Shown here one piece after another: positions 56,882 through 64,000 of a stretch of DNA of 64,000 bases. Made by a program: the position numbers and the translations under genes. The stretch's first letter is position 1; each line of letters starts with the position of its first letter. The DNA comes from Gemmatimonadota bacterium (GTDB lineage Bacteria; Gemmatimonadota; Gemmatimonadetes; Palauibacterales; KS3-K002), in assembly GCA_020344015.1 (NCBI GenBank), contig CP070812.1, forward strand, positions 4,676,978 through 4,740,977, given 5' to 3'. A model generated the notes under the pieces. That model made no database searches. It saw only the letters and a program-made list of their open reading frames with translations, and was not told the DNA's origin.

Positions 56882-58261
56882 ATGACGACACTTGAGGTCT
56901 TGTGGAGGCTGTTGGCCGTCCTCCTTCTGGTGGGCGCCAACGGCTTCTTCGTTGCGGCGGAATTCGCTCTCGTCAGCGCCGACGAGAGCCGGCTCGCCGG
57001 TCTGGAGGAAAGAGGCGATCGTCTGGCGCGTGCTGTCAGGCGGGCACGCGATGATCTCAACCTGTATCTGTCGTCCTGCCAGATCGGTATCACGCTCGCC
57101 TCCCTGGGACTGGGCTGGATCGGGGAGCCCGCCATCGCGCAGACCTTGGTTGCCCTTTTCTCGGGCGTTCCCGAGCCGTTCGATCTGATCGCCAGTCACA
57201 CCGTCGCCGTGGTCATAGCCTTTACCCTCATCACCTATCTGCACGTCGTGCTGGGCGAGGTGGCGCCCAAGGCGCTGGCGATCTTCCATCCAGAAGCCCT
57301 GTCGCGCTGGATCGTGAGGCCGCTCGTCGTCTTCACGCGCGCGGGCTGGCCGTTGATCTGGTCGATGAACGAGTCGGCGAACTGGCTACTGCGGGTGTTC
57401 GGCGTGCGACTGCCCACCGAGGCCGAACGAGTGCATAGCCCAGAAGAGATCATGGTGCTCGTCAAGCGGAGTCATGACGTTGGAAAGGTGGAGCGGGACG
57501 AGCAGGCGATGATCCACGGCGTCTTCGAGCTGACGCGCACGGTGGCGCGTGAGGTGATGACGCCGCGGCCGGACATCGTGGCCGTGCCCACCAACGTCGG
57601 CTTCGAGGAGGTAGTGGCGACGGCAGGACGCTCCGGCCATTCCCGTTTGCCTGTGTACAGGGACAGCCTAGACAACGTGGTCGGTGTCGTCTTGGCGAAG
57701 GACCTGCTGACGCTCGCCGGCGTGCAGGGGCCTGACGACTTTGACGTCACAAAGATCATGCGGGAGCCATACTTCGTACCCGACACGAAGTCGGTGGGCG
57801 AACTGCTGGCCGAGTTACGCCGCCTAAAGATCCATATGGCGATCGTCGTGGACGAGTTCGGCGGCACCGACGGTCTGGTGACGCTCGAGGACCTTATCGA
57901 GGAGATCGTCGGTGAGATCTACGACGAGTACGACGAGGCACATCCGGTCTATACGACGACGCCGGGCGGCCAGCCGCTCATCGACGGTGGCGCGCCGATC
58001 GACGAGGTGAATGAGAAATACGAGCTCGAGCTTCCCGAGGAAGACTATGATACGCTGGGTGGTTTTATACTCGGCGAGCTGGGGCACGTACCGAAGCGAG
58101 GCGACGTCGTTCGTGTCCCGGGCGCGGAACTCGTGGTCGAACGAGTCGACAATCGTCGCGTGCGGCTCGTACGACTGCTAAAGAGCGATGAGGAAATCAC
58201 AAGGACGCCGCGTGCGAGCCGGGGAGAAGACGGCAGTGGGAAGGTCCCCGCTAAGGACTGA
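56882..58261 (+). CDS. Hemolysin C/CorC-like membrane protein with CBS domains
   Basis: The 459-residue protein has an N-terminal DUF21/CNNM membrane domain (NGFFVAAEFALVSADESRL, SSCQIGITLASLGLGW, GEVAPKALA), two CBS domains (MTPRPDIVAVP; FVPDTKSVGELLAELR with IVVDEFGGTDGLVTLEDLIEEIVGEIYDE) and a C-terminal CorC/HlyC transporter-associated domain. Such proteins act in Mg2+ or Co2+ export and regulation, possibly with nucleotide sensing by the CBS pair. Confidence 0.92.
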   Translation: MTTLEVLWRLLAVLLLVGANGFFVAAEFALVSADESRLAGLEERGDRLARAVRRARDDLNLYLSSCQIGITLASLGLGWIGEPAIAQTLVALFSGVPEPFDLIASHTVAVVIAFTLITYLHVVLGEVAPKALAIFHPEALSRWIVRPLVVFTRAGWPLIWSMNESANWLLRVFGVRLPTEAERVHSPEEIMVLVKRSHDVGKVERDEQAMIHGVFELTRTVAREVMTPRPDIVAVPTNVGFEEVVATAGRSGHSRLPVYRDSLDNVVGVVLAKDLLTLAGVQGPDDFDVTKIMREPYFVPDTKSVGELLAELRRLKIHMAIVVDEFGGTDGLVTLEDLIEEIVGEIYDEYDEAHPVYTTTPGGQPLIDGGAPIDEVNEKYELELPEEDYDTLGGFILGELGHVPKRGDVVRVPGAELVVERVDNRRVRLVRLLKSDEEITRTPRASRGEDGSGKVPAKD

Positions 58262-58316
58262 AAGAACTGCCTGTGTTGCACGGGGTTCGAGTGTCGGATT
58301 TTGACATTGAATAGAC

Positions 58317-58916
58317 ATGGATGATCTGGATCGCCTTTACTACGAGTTCGTGGAGATACTCCGCCGAGAGCGACCGTCGGCGCTGAAGGACGAAGCGCTG
58401 ACTATCGCCGAGGTTCACGAGCAGATCATACCCTATCGCCGGATTCGCAATCGGGTGGGGCTCGGGTCGCACGATGACTACGAGGCGACGCTCTCGCGTC
58501 TGTTGGCTGGGGAACGTGATTATCTGCTCGGCGATCGCGATGTGCAGGAGGAACTGAGGGCTGGACTGGCGGAGTCACTACCCGACATCCGTCGCTTCCT
58601 CGCGTTCCCGGACGTCCGCGTCCGGCTCAATGCCGAGAAGGTGCCACCGCCTGGAGACATTCGCTATGCGCCCCCCGAGCTGCGTGAGGGGGTCGATTGG
58701 GTGAGCGAAGCGATCGAGAGCCACGAGGAGGAGCGCGTGGCCGAGTCACAGGTCAGCGACGAGCCGGCGGCCGAGCCCGAACCTGCCGCGCCTTCATACT
58801 GCCCGATCTGCGGCGGCGAAGCTCCCGGATCGGCTGCGTTCTGCCCATTCTGTGGCCGCCGACTAACCCCGGAAGCTTGTCCGACCTGCGGCGCGGACCT
58901 GCACCCCGTCTGGTAG
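58317..58916 (+). CDS. Zinc-ribbon protein, apparently truncated by an amber codon
   Basis: The 199-residue product has a helical N-terminal half, an acidic Pro/Glu/Ala linker and a C-terminal zinc-ribbon region: CPICGG with CPFCGR, then CPTCGADLHPVW and a TAG stop. Directly after the TAG the same frame reads FCSQCGTPRPGMESSA and a TGA at 58965-58967. FCSQCG is exactly the missing second half of the ribbon opened by CPTCG. A CAG-to-TAG change, a sequencing error or readthrough would explain it. Function unknown; the order recalls other double-zinc-ribbon proteins. Confidence 0.7.
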   Translation: MDDLDRLYYEFVEILRRERPSALKDEALTIAEVHEQIIPYRRIRNRVGLGSHDDYEATLSRLLAGERDYLLGDRDVQEELRAGLAESLPDIRRFLAFPDVRVRLNAEKVPPPGDIRYAPPELREGVDWVSEAIESHEEERVAESQVSDEPAAEPEPAAPSYCPICGGEAPGSAAFCPFCGRRLTPEACPTCGADLHPVW

Positions 58917-58963
58917 TTCTGCTCGCAGTGCGGGACACCGAGGCCAGGCATGGAGAGTTCTGC

Positions 58964-58992
58964 TTGACGGGGCTTGGGAGGCTCGGTATTAT
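58964..58992 (+). promoter_or_regulatory. Strong sigma-70-type promoter of the lipoprotein cytochrome c gene
   Basis: TTGACG (58964-58969), a 17-base spacer and TATTAT (58987-58992), about 130 bases before the cytochrome start. The leader between is long and has a normal ribosome site at its end (GGAGGT). Confidence 0.7.
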
Positions 58993-59125
58993 CCGTTCCC
59001 AAATTCACCCGTCTTAGAGTTTTGAACGCAGTCTGCTGTCGGCGTCGGCGATCCGTCGCACGCTCAGGACCGGGTAGGCGCGCCGGTCGAGACGACTGCT
59101 TTGTAACCACACTGGAGGTAAGAAG

Positions 59126-59587
59126 ATGTCTCGCAAGAACGCAGTGATGGCTCTGGGCATGGCGCTCGGGATGGCAGCGTTCGTGGCTTGCTCCGGCGGT
59201 GATGCCGGGTCGCAGGAGGCGGCCTCGGGCGCGATGGCGGAGGGTCAGGAGACCGCGGCGGCTGAGGTCGAGCAGCAGATGGAGTTGCCCGAGGGCGTGA
59301 CGATGGAGATGGTGAACCAGGGCCAAGAGGTTTATGCTGGCGCCGGTCTCTGCTACGTGTGTCATGGCGCCGAGGGTCAGGGCATGCCGGGACTGGGCGC
59401 CAATCTGACCGACGACGAGTGGGTTCATGGAGATGGTTCGTTCGATGCTCTGGTCGCGACCGTGATGGACGGCGTCGACTCGGGCGCGTCCACCACAGGT
59501 ACCGCCATGCCGCCGAAGGGTGGGAGCGGGATCAGCGACGAGCAGGTACGACAAGTCGCTGCCTACGTTTGGACGCTGAGTCAGTAG
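59126..59587 (+). CDS. Lipoprotein cytochrome c, single heme
   Basis: The 153-residue product has a signal with a lipobox-like FVACS, an Ala/Glu/Gln-rich linker, and one class I cytochrome c domain: GQEVYAGAGLCYVCHGAEGQG with heme Cys-Cys-His and a late TAMPPKGG that supplies the Met ligand, then SDEQVRQVAAYVWTLS. It should be tethered to a membrane in the periplasm and pass electrons one at a time. GGAGGT precedes the ATG at good distance and a strong promoter lies upstream. Confidence 0.9.
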   Translation: MSRKNAVMALGMALGMAAFVACSGGDAGSQEAASGAMAEGQETAAAEVEQQMELPEGVTMEMVNQGQEVYAGAGLCYVCHGAEGQGMPGLGANLTDDEWVHGDGSFDALVATVMDGVDSGASTTGTAMPPKGGSGISDEQVRQVAAYVWTLSQ

Positions 59588-59766
59588 TACGTCAAGCCGA
59601 TCGAACGCCAGCAGCCGGATGCTCCCGGCGGCTCGACCCGTCCGCAGATTCGCGGGCTCGAGTGCCGGGGGTTTCTCATCTCCTGCGGTCCTCGCGCGTG
59701 CCTAACCCGGCGGCTAAGTTTTGACTGGGTTCTCCGGTCGACATACCCAACATCCGGGGGTTCATC

Positions 59767-60654
59767 GTGGAAGCACTACTCGCTGCCCTAGCCGTGGCCG
59801 GCGCCACCGCCCTGGCCACCAGTCTCAGAATACTCTGGGAGTACGAACGCGCGGTCGTGTTCAGGCTCGGACGTTTGCGTGGAGCCCGCGGACCCGGACT
59901 CATCTTCCTGGTCCCGTTCGGTATCGAGCGCATGCAGCGTGTCAGCCTGCGGATCGTCGCAATGGATATCCCGCCGCAGGATGTCATCACGCGGGACAAT
60001 GTCTCGGTGAAGGTGAATGCGGTCCTTTACTTCCGCGTCTCGATTCCTGTGAAGGCGATCGTGGAGGTGGAGGATTTCCTGTTCGCTACGTCGCAGCTCG
60101 CGCAGACGACGCTCAGGTCGGTTATCGGGCAGGCAGAGCTCGACGACCTGCTCGCCGAGCGGGAGAAATACAATGACATGCTTCGCACGATCATCGACGA
60201 ACAGACCGACTATTGGGGCATCAAGGTGACGGCAGTCGAAGTGAAAGACATCGATCTGCCCCAGGAGATGAAGCGGGCGATGGCCCGGCAGGCCGAGGCG
60301 GAACGTGAGCGGCGCGCCAAAGTCGTCAACGCGCTCGGCGAGCATCAGGCGTCACGCAAGCTCGTGGCGGCGGCCAAGATCATGAGCGCCGATCCGGCCG
60401 CCCTGCAGCTGCGCTTCCTGCAGACTGTGTCGGAGATCGCCGCGGAGAACAACTCCACCACACTCTTCCCGATCCCGATGGAGCTATTCGAGGCGTTCAG
60501 GCGAAGGACCCAGCCCGGGACCGAAGAGCTGGAAGAGGAGATGCTCGACGAAGCGGAGGACGATACTCCGGAGCTGCCGCCGGGGATGGAGCTGCCAGGT
60601 CGGCTGGCGTCCGGCGAGCCAGCCAGTGCGGAGAGGAAGAAGAAGGACGAGTGA
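59767..60654 (+). CDS. Slipin/stomatin-like membrane protein
   Basis: The 295-residue SPFH protein has one N-terminal membrane helix, [11 protein letters not shown] and [31 protein letters not shown], then [18 protein letters not shown] and a long coiled coil ending in an acidic/Lys tail. Stomatin-like proteins build membrane microdomains and often pair with NfeD, which is not seen here. GTG 59767; TTGACT-17-TACCCA at 59721-59749 is a possible promoter. Confidence 0.9.
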   Translation: MEALLAALAVAGATALATSLRILWEYERAVVFRLGRLRGARGPGLIFLVPFGIERMQRVSLRIVAMDIPPQDVITRDNVSVKVNAVLYFRVSIPVKAIVEVEDFLFATSQLAQTTLRSVIGQAELDDLLAEREKYNDMLRTIIDEQTDYWGIKVTAVEVKDIDLPQEMKRAMARQAEAERERRAKVVNALGEHQASRKLVAAAKIMSADPAALQLRFLQTVSEIAAENNSTTLFPIPMELFEAFRRRTQPGTEELEEEMLDEAEDDTPELPPGMELPGRLASGEPASAERKKKDE

Positions 60655-60702
60655 GAAGCTGTTCCCGGTGCTAGCCGGGCAAACGTTATAGGCCTACAGT
60701 CG

Positions 60703-61500
60703 ATGGAATCGGGCGGCGGACGCTATCTCACGCGCCGAGATCTCGAGGCCGTTATCCGCAGGGCGGCGGAGCTCGAAACCTCAGGCGGCAGTACAGTACC
60801 CGAGCTGAGCGAGGCCGATGTGGTGCGCATCGCTCAGGAGGTTGGCCTTTCGGAGGCCAACATCCGACGGGCGTTGGCCGAGCATAGCAGCAGCGCTGAG
60901 ATGCTGCTGGCGGATCGCGGCGTGATCTCGCGGCTCTGCGGCTCCGGCCTGGTAACGGCGAGCCGCACCGTGTCGCGGTCAGCGGAGGAGGTTACGGCCG
61001 AGCTCGAGAATTACTTCCAATCGCATCAAAGCCTTCAGCTAGTGAGGCGTACGCAGCACACGTCGCTCTGGGAACCGGACAAGAGTGTGGTCGCATCCGT
61101 CGTGCGGGGGCTCGATGTGTTCGGGCGGGGCTACAAGCTGGCTAAGAGAGGCCGGGCCGTAGAGCTTCGCGTGGTTCCATTGAGCGAGGAATCCTGCCGG
61201 ATAACGCTGACCTCAGACCTCGGCAATGAACGCGCCGGTTGGTTCTGGGGATTCGGTGTCGCGGTGGGCATGCCGCTGACCTGGGTGTGGCTCATGTTCA
61301 TTCTGGAGGGGGGCTTCATCCCAGATCCGTGGCTGCTGGCCACACCGGGCATCATCGCCAGCACGGTGGCGCTGGCTCGGGTCGGCTATCGCCGGGGCGT
61401 GGAGAGGATGCGCCTAGTCCTGGACGGCCTCCTCGACCGCCTCGAGCATGACGAACCGCTGGAGCCGCCGCGGCCGTCGTGGCGTGACCTACTCAAGTGA
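60703..61500 (+). CDS. Hypothetical protein with helical N-terminus and two membrane helices
   Basis: The 265-residue product starts with a helical region (DLEAVIRRAAELE, EADVVRIAQEVGLSEANIRRALAEH, like the SHOCT/DUF1707-type helical modules seen ahead of membrane domains), a beta-rich middle and two membrane helices (GFGVAVGMPLTWVWLMFIL, LATPGIIASTVALARV) with a charged C-terminus. No catalytic motif. It follows slipin by 48 bases and a terminator follows. Confidence 0.65.
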   Translation: MESGGGRYLTRRDLEAVIRRAAELETSGGSTVPELSEADVVRIAQEVGLSEANIRRALAEHSSSAEMLLADRGVISRLCGSGLVTASRTVSRSAEEVTAELENYFQSHQSLQLVRRTQHTSLWEPDKSVVASVVRGLDVFGRGYKLAKRGRAVELRVVPLSEESCRITLTSDLGNERAGWFWGFGVAVGMPLTWVWLMFILEGGFIPDPWLLATPGIIASTVALARVGYRRGVERMRLVLDGLLDRLEHDEPLEPPRPSWRDLLK

Positions 61501-61530
61501 AGCCTGGCTGTGGCAAAATAGACAAAATTG

Positions 61531-61575
61531 GCCCTTCCTCGTAGGTGGTGTGACCTTGAGAAAGGGCACGTTTTT
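61531..61575 (+). terminator. Rho-independent terminator before recF
   Basis: GCCCTTCCTC (61531-61540) pairs with GAGAAAGGGC (61558-61567) with one mismatch, followed by TTTTT (61571-61575). Confidence 0.65.
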
Positions 61576-61584
61576 AAATAGATT
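61556..61584 (+). promoter_or_regulatory. Promoter of recF, leaderless type
   Basis: TTGAGA (61556-61561), a 17-base spacer and TAGATT (61579-61584); the recF GTG follows after 6 bases with no Shine-Dalgarno. It overlaps the terminator of the previous gene. Confidence 0.5.
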
Positions 61585-61590
61585 TTCCAG

Positions 61591-62727
61591 GTGATACTCC
61601 AGCGGTTGCGTCTCCGTAATTTCCGGAATTTTGAGGACGAGGTCGTCGATTTTCCGGAGCGCGGCGCCGCCCTGATCGGCGATAACGGTCAGGGTAAGAC
61701 CAACCTGCTGGAGGCCGTCTATTACCTGGAGATCTTCCGCTCGTTCCGCGGGGCGCGGGATGAGCAGCTTATCACCTTCGGGTGCGGGCACTTCCGGGTC
61801 GAGGCCCAGATCTCGGCGGGCGCTGACGGCGAGGAGGTGGAGGTGGCGGCAGGTTACGCGCGGGAAGGCCGCCGCAAGAAGGTGACGGTCGAGGGCCACG
61901 AGCCCGAGCGCGTTGCTGAGGCCATCGGCCGGGTCGGAGCAATCGTCTTCACCGCCAGCGACGTCGAAATCGTCGCCGGAGGTCCCGGCGCGCGGAGACG
62001 CTTTCTCGACATCATGCTCTCGCTTGTGGAGCCCGGATACGTTACAGCTCTGCAGCGCTACCGGCAGGTTCTGGCCCAACGCAATGGCCTGCTCAGGGAC
62101 GATGCCGGCCCGAGCGAGCTGCTGGCTTGGAATGCGGGGCTGGTGAACGAGGGCAGCCGCATCGCCGAGGCGCGAGCGCGTTGGGTGAGCGCCAGGGCGC
62201 CGAGTTTCACCCGCTACTACGGCGCGATCTCGGGAGACCAGGAGGCGGGGATCGAGTATTCGCCGTCGATCCCGGCGCCGGCCGGCGCCGAATCGGCGCT
62301 CGCCAGAGAGGCTTGGGCTGAGGCTTTTCACATGGAGGTCGAGCGGCTCGCCGCCAGAGAGAGGCGCCGCGGTGTGACCCTGGTCGGACCGCACCGCGAT
62401 GATCTCCGTTTCTGGGTGAGTGGCGGCCCGGACGCCGTGGGCTTGAGGGGCTTCGGATCTGCGGGACAGCAGCGAAGTGCTGCGGTGGCGTTGAGGCTTG
62501 TGGAGGCTGAGACGCTGCGAGCCGCGCACGGCAGGCGCCCCATCGTGATGCTGGACGACGTGTTTGCCGAGCTCGACCCGCTGCGGGCAGAGCGTGTGGC
62601 GGAGCTGTTTACGGCGGAAGATTGGGGACAGGTTATCGTCACGTCACCGAAACCGAGCGAGTTCGCGTTCATGCGCGATAGCCTGACCGAGTATCGGGTC
62701 CTGGACGGCACGGTGGTTCCAGTATGA
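61591..62727 (+). CDS. recF: DNA replication and repair protein RecF
   Basis: The 378-residue SMC-like ATPase has RLRNFRNF at its start, Walker A GDNGQGKTNLLEA, the GVTLVGPHRDDL segment, signature GFGSAGQQRSAAVALRL and Walker B MLDDVFAELD. It loads RecA at gaps with RecO and RecR. A DUF721 gene and gyrB follow directly, the usual block near the origin, but dnaA and dnaN, which normally precede recF, are absent here. GTG 61591 agrees with the family N-terminus. Confidence 0.95.
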   Translation: MILQRLRLRNFRNFEDEVVDFPERGAALIGDNGQGKTNLLEAVYYLEIFRSFRGARDEQLITFGCGHFRVEAQISAGADGEEVEVAAGYAREGRRKKVTVEGHEPERVAEAIGRVGAIVFTASDVEIVAGGPGARRRFLDIMLSLVEPGYVTALQRYRQVLAQRNGLLRDDAGPSELLAWNAGLVNEGSRIAEARARWVSARAPSFTRYYGAISGDQEAGIEYSPSIPAPAGAESALAREAWAEAFHMEVERLAARERRRGVTLVGPHRDDLRFWVSGGPDAVGLRGFGSAGQQRSAAVALRLVEAETLRAAHGRRPIVMLDDVFAELDPLRAERVAELFTAEDWGQVIVTSPKPSEFAFMRDSLTEYRVLDGTVVPV

Positions 62728-63038
62728 GCGAAGAGCGTGGCGGATCGCCTCGCCCCGTGGGAGGGCTGGTCGAGGAACTGCTTCGCGCGCGCGGCCTGCT
62801 GGACGGCGTGCAGCGTGCGTCGACGATCGACGACTGGGCCGAGCGAGTCGGTCCGCAGATCGCGCGGATCGCCACACCGGTGGGTTTCGACCGCGGCATA
62901 CTGTTTGTGGAAGTGCGCTCGTCAGCCTGGCTGATGGAGCTCGAGATGCAAGAGCGGCGTATCCTCGAGCGGCTCAACCTGGGCCGCGGCCGGGCCGGCT
63001 TCAAGAAGATCGTCTTCAGGCTCGCCCAGGGCGGTTAG
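62724..63038 (+). CDS. DUF721 protein, DciA-like
   Basis: The 104-residue product matches the DUF721 family: LVEELLRARGLLDGVQ, WAERVGPQIARIATPVGFDRGILFVEVRSSAWLMEL in two parts. Some members, DciA, help load the DnaB helicase. Its ATG overlaps the recF stop, and gyrB follows 45 bases later, the classic recF-DUF721-gyrB order. Confidence 0.87.
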   Translation: MSEERGGSPRPVGGLVEELLRARGLLDGVQRASTIDDWAERVGPQIARIATPVGFDRGILFVEVRSSAWLMELEMQERRILERLNLGRGRAGFKKIVFRLAQGG

Positions 63039-63083
63039 CAGGCTGAGGACTGTGTAAGAGTCGAGGAGTAAAGAGGAAGAGCA

Positions 63084-64000
63084 ATGGCAAAGCGATCGGG
63101 GACTGGGAAGAAAGAGGCGGCGGCGAAGAGGAAGCAAGCCAACCGCGGCAAGCCGAAGGCACGTGCCGTACAAGCGAGCCGGGCCAAGGCATCGGGCAAG
63201 TCGCAGGCCAAGCGCGGCACGGCCAAGGCCACGGCCGGCAAGCGAAAAGCGTCGGGGGGTGCCGGTTACACCGCGGGCAAGATCCAGGTCCTCAAGGGAC
63301 TGGAGGGTGTGCGCCGGCGGCCGAGCATGTACATCGGCTCCACCTCCGGCCGCGGTCTTCATCACCTCGTTTTCGAGGTCGTAGACAACTCGATCGACGA
63401 AGCGATGTCGGGCTACTGCGACCAGATCGACGTCTGCATTCACCCGGACAACTCGGTGACTGTGATCGACAACGGACGCGGTATTCCGGTAGACGTCCAC
63501 CCCACGGAGAAAGTGCCGGGCGTCGAGCTGGCCATGCTCACTCTGCATGCCGGGGGAAAGTTCGACAAGGAGTCGTACAAGGTGTCGGGCGGACTTCATG
63601 GAGTGGGCGTCTCGGTGGTGAACGCCCTCGCCGAGTGGCTCGAGGTCGAGATTCACCGCGACGGCAAGATCTGGCGCCAGAAGTACGGCCGGGGTCGCAA
63701 AAAGAGCGAACTCAAGGCGGGCGGAAAGACGGATAAGACCGGCACCTTGGTGGCGTTCAAGCCGGATCCCGAAGTCTTCACCGAGCTCGAGTATGACTTC
63801 GATACGCTGGCGACACGGCTCCGCGAGCTGGCCTTTCTGAATCGCGGCGTGAAGATCACGCTGAAGGACGAGCGGCAGGGTAAGGAGAAGAAGAGCAAAT
63901 TCCAGTACGACGGCGGCATCAAGGAGTTCGTGAAGTACCTACGCGGCAACCGCAAGGCACTGTTCGCCGATGTAATCTACATGGAGGCGAAGCGTCCCGA
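63084..64000 (+). CDS. gyrB: DNA gyrase subunit B, N-terminal part (3' end outside window)
   Basis: The open frame runs off the window after 305 codons. From about residue 64 it is standard GyrB: KIQVLKGLEGVRRRPSMYIG, the ATP-site Glu/Asn of EVVDNSIDEA, DNGRGIPV, LHAGGKFDKESYKVSGGLHGVG and VNALAEWL. Residues 1-63 form an extra tail of Lys, Arg, Ala and Gly (KKEAAAKRKQANRGK and similar), like a histone H1 or H-NS-type basic tail; most GyrB proteins begin at the KIQVL region with fewer than 15 extra residues. GAGGAAGAG precedes ATG 63084. No in-frame start lies closer to the conserved region, so the tail is probably real. Confidence 0.93.
   Translation, partial: MAKRSGTGKKEAAAKRKQANRGKPKARAVQASRAKASGKSQAKRGTAKATAGKRKASGGAGYTAGKIQVLKGLEGVRRRPSMYIGSTSGRGLHHLVFEVVDNSIDEAMSGYCDQIDVCIHPDNSVTVIDNGRGIPVDVHPTEKVPGVELAMLTLHAGGKFDKESYKVSGGLHGVGVSVVNALAEWLEVEIHRDGKIWRQKYGRGRKKSELKAGGKTDKTGTLVAFKPDPEVFTELEYDFDTLATRLRELAFLNRGVKITLKDERQGKEKKSKFQYDGGIKEFVKYLRGNRKALFADVIYMEAKRP

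Noticed and set aside
61501-61590. Replication origin next to recF
   Set aside because: No cluster of DnaA boxes and no AT-rich unwinding region beyond the short promoter.

Overview
The window is GC-rich, densely coded bacterial DNA with no rRNA, tRNA, CRISPR array, prophage or insertion sequence that I can see. The gene content suggests a member of the FCB group, most likely Gemmatimonadota: several multiheme c-type cytochromes, a PorX-like response regulator with a PglZ domain, a TonB/LpxL envelope operon, Tat- or Sec-exported peptidases and recF-DUF721-gyrB. The phylum assignment is inference from gene content; there is no marker RNA in the window.

Layout. 1-4.7 kb is a cytochrome island: the end of one multiheme cytochrome, an outer-membrane barrel and a nine-heme periplasmic cytochrome (a plausible porin-cytochrome electron conduit), then a decayed diheme cytochrome and a small tetraheme protein. 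4.8-9.0 kb holds a ZIP metal transporter and hypA-hypB-hypF for NiFe-hydrogenase maturation. Converging on these is a very large cytochrome with 19 CxxCH motifs fused to a membrane cytochrome b domain, then a metal-exporting P-type ATPase with its ArsR/SmtB repressor. 14.7-21.5 kb carries a coiled-coil protein, a sodium:solute symporter, a histidine phosphatase, lipoproteins, an M6 metalloprotease and HU. 21.6-33.8 kb holds a DEAD-box-derived protein that has lost its catalytic motifs, an SDR, a two-gene unit with a ubiquitin-fold protein, an M24 peptidase, an amidohydrolase operon, a PHP phosphatase beside a HisF-like protein lacking the catalytic aspartates, and an S9 peptidase.

34-45 kb contains a four-helix-bundle (IVS/Avd-like) gene bracketed on both sides by degenerate 7-bp tandem repeats, YjbQ, serine biosynthesis (a class V aminotransferase and serA), a pilin-like protein, a P1 peptidase, a glycerophosphodiesterase and a translationally coupled set: CysM-type cysteine synthase, JAMM protease, and one polypeptide joining a ubiquitin-like sulfur carrier, an E1-like enzyme and a rhodanese. 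The serine genes and the sulfur-carrier genes could together make cysteine through O-phosphoserine. 45-54 kb has rpe, kbl and an envelope operon (tonB-like, porX-like, msbA-like, lpxL-like, GT2, DUF3108). 54-64 kb has an alpha/beta hydrolase with a lone HyuB, a CorC/HlyC-like protein, a zinc-ribbon protein apparently cut by an amber codon, a lipoprotein cytochrome c, slipin, recF, a DUF721 protein and the start of gyrB.

Two patterns recur. Short degenerate tandem repeats of 6, 7 or 8 bp occupy intergenic gaps at five places, with the 7-bp type framing the four-helix-bundle gene. Several genes also have a -10-like hexamer 6-7 bases before the start codon and no usable Shine-Dalgarno, suggesting leaderless transcripts.
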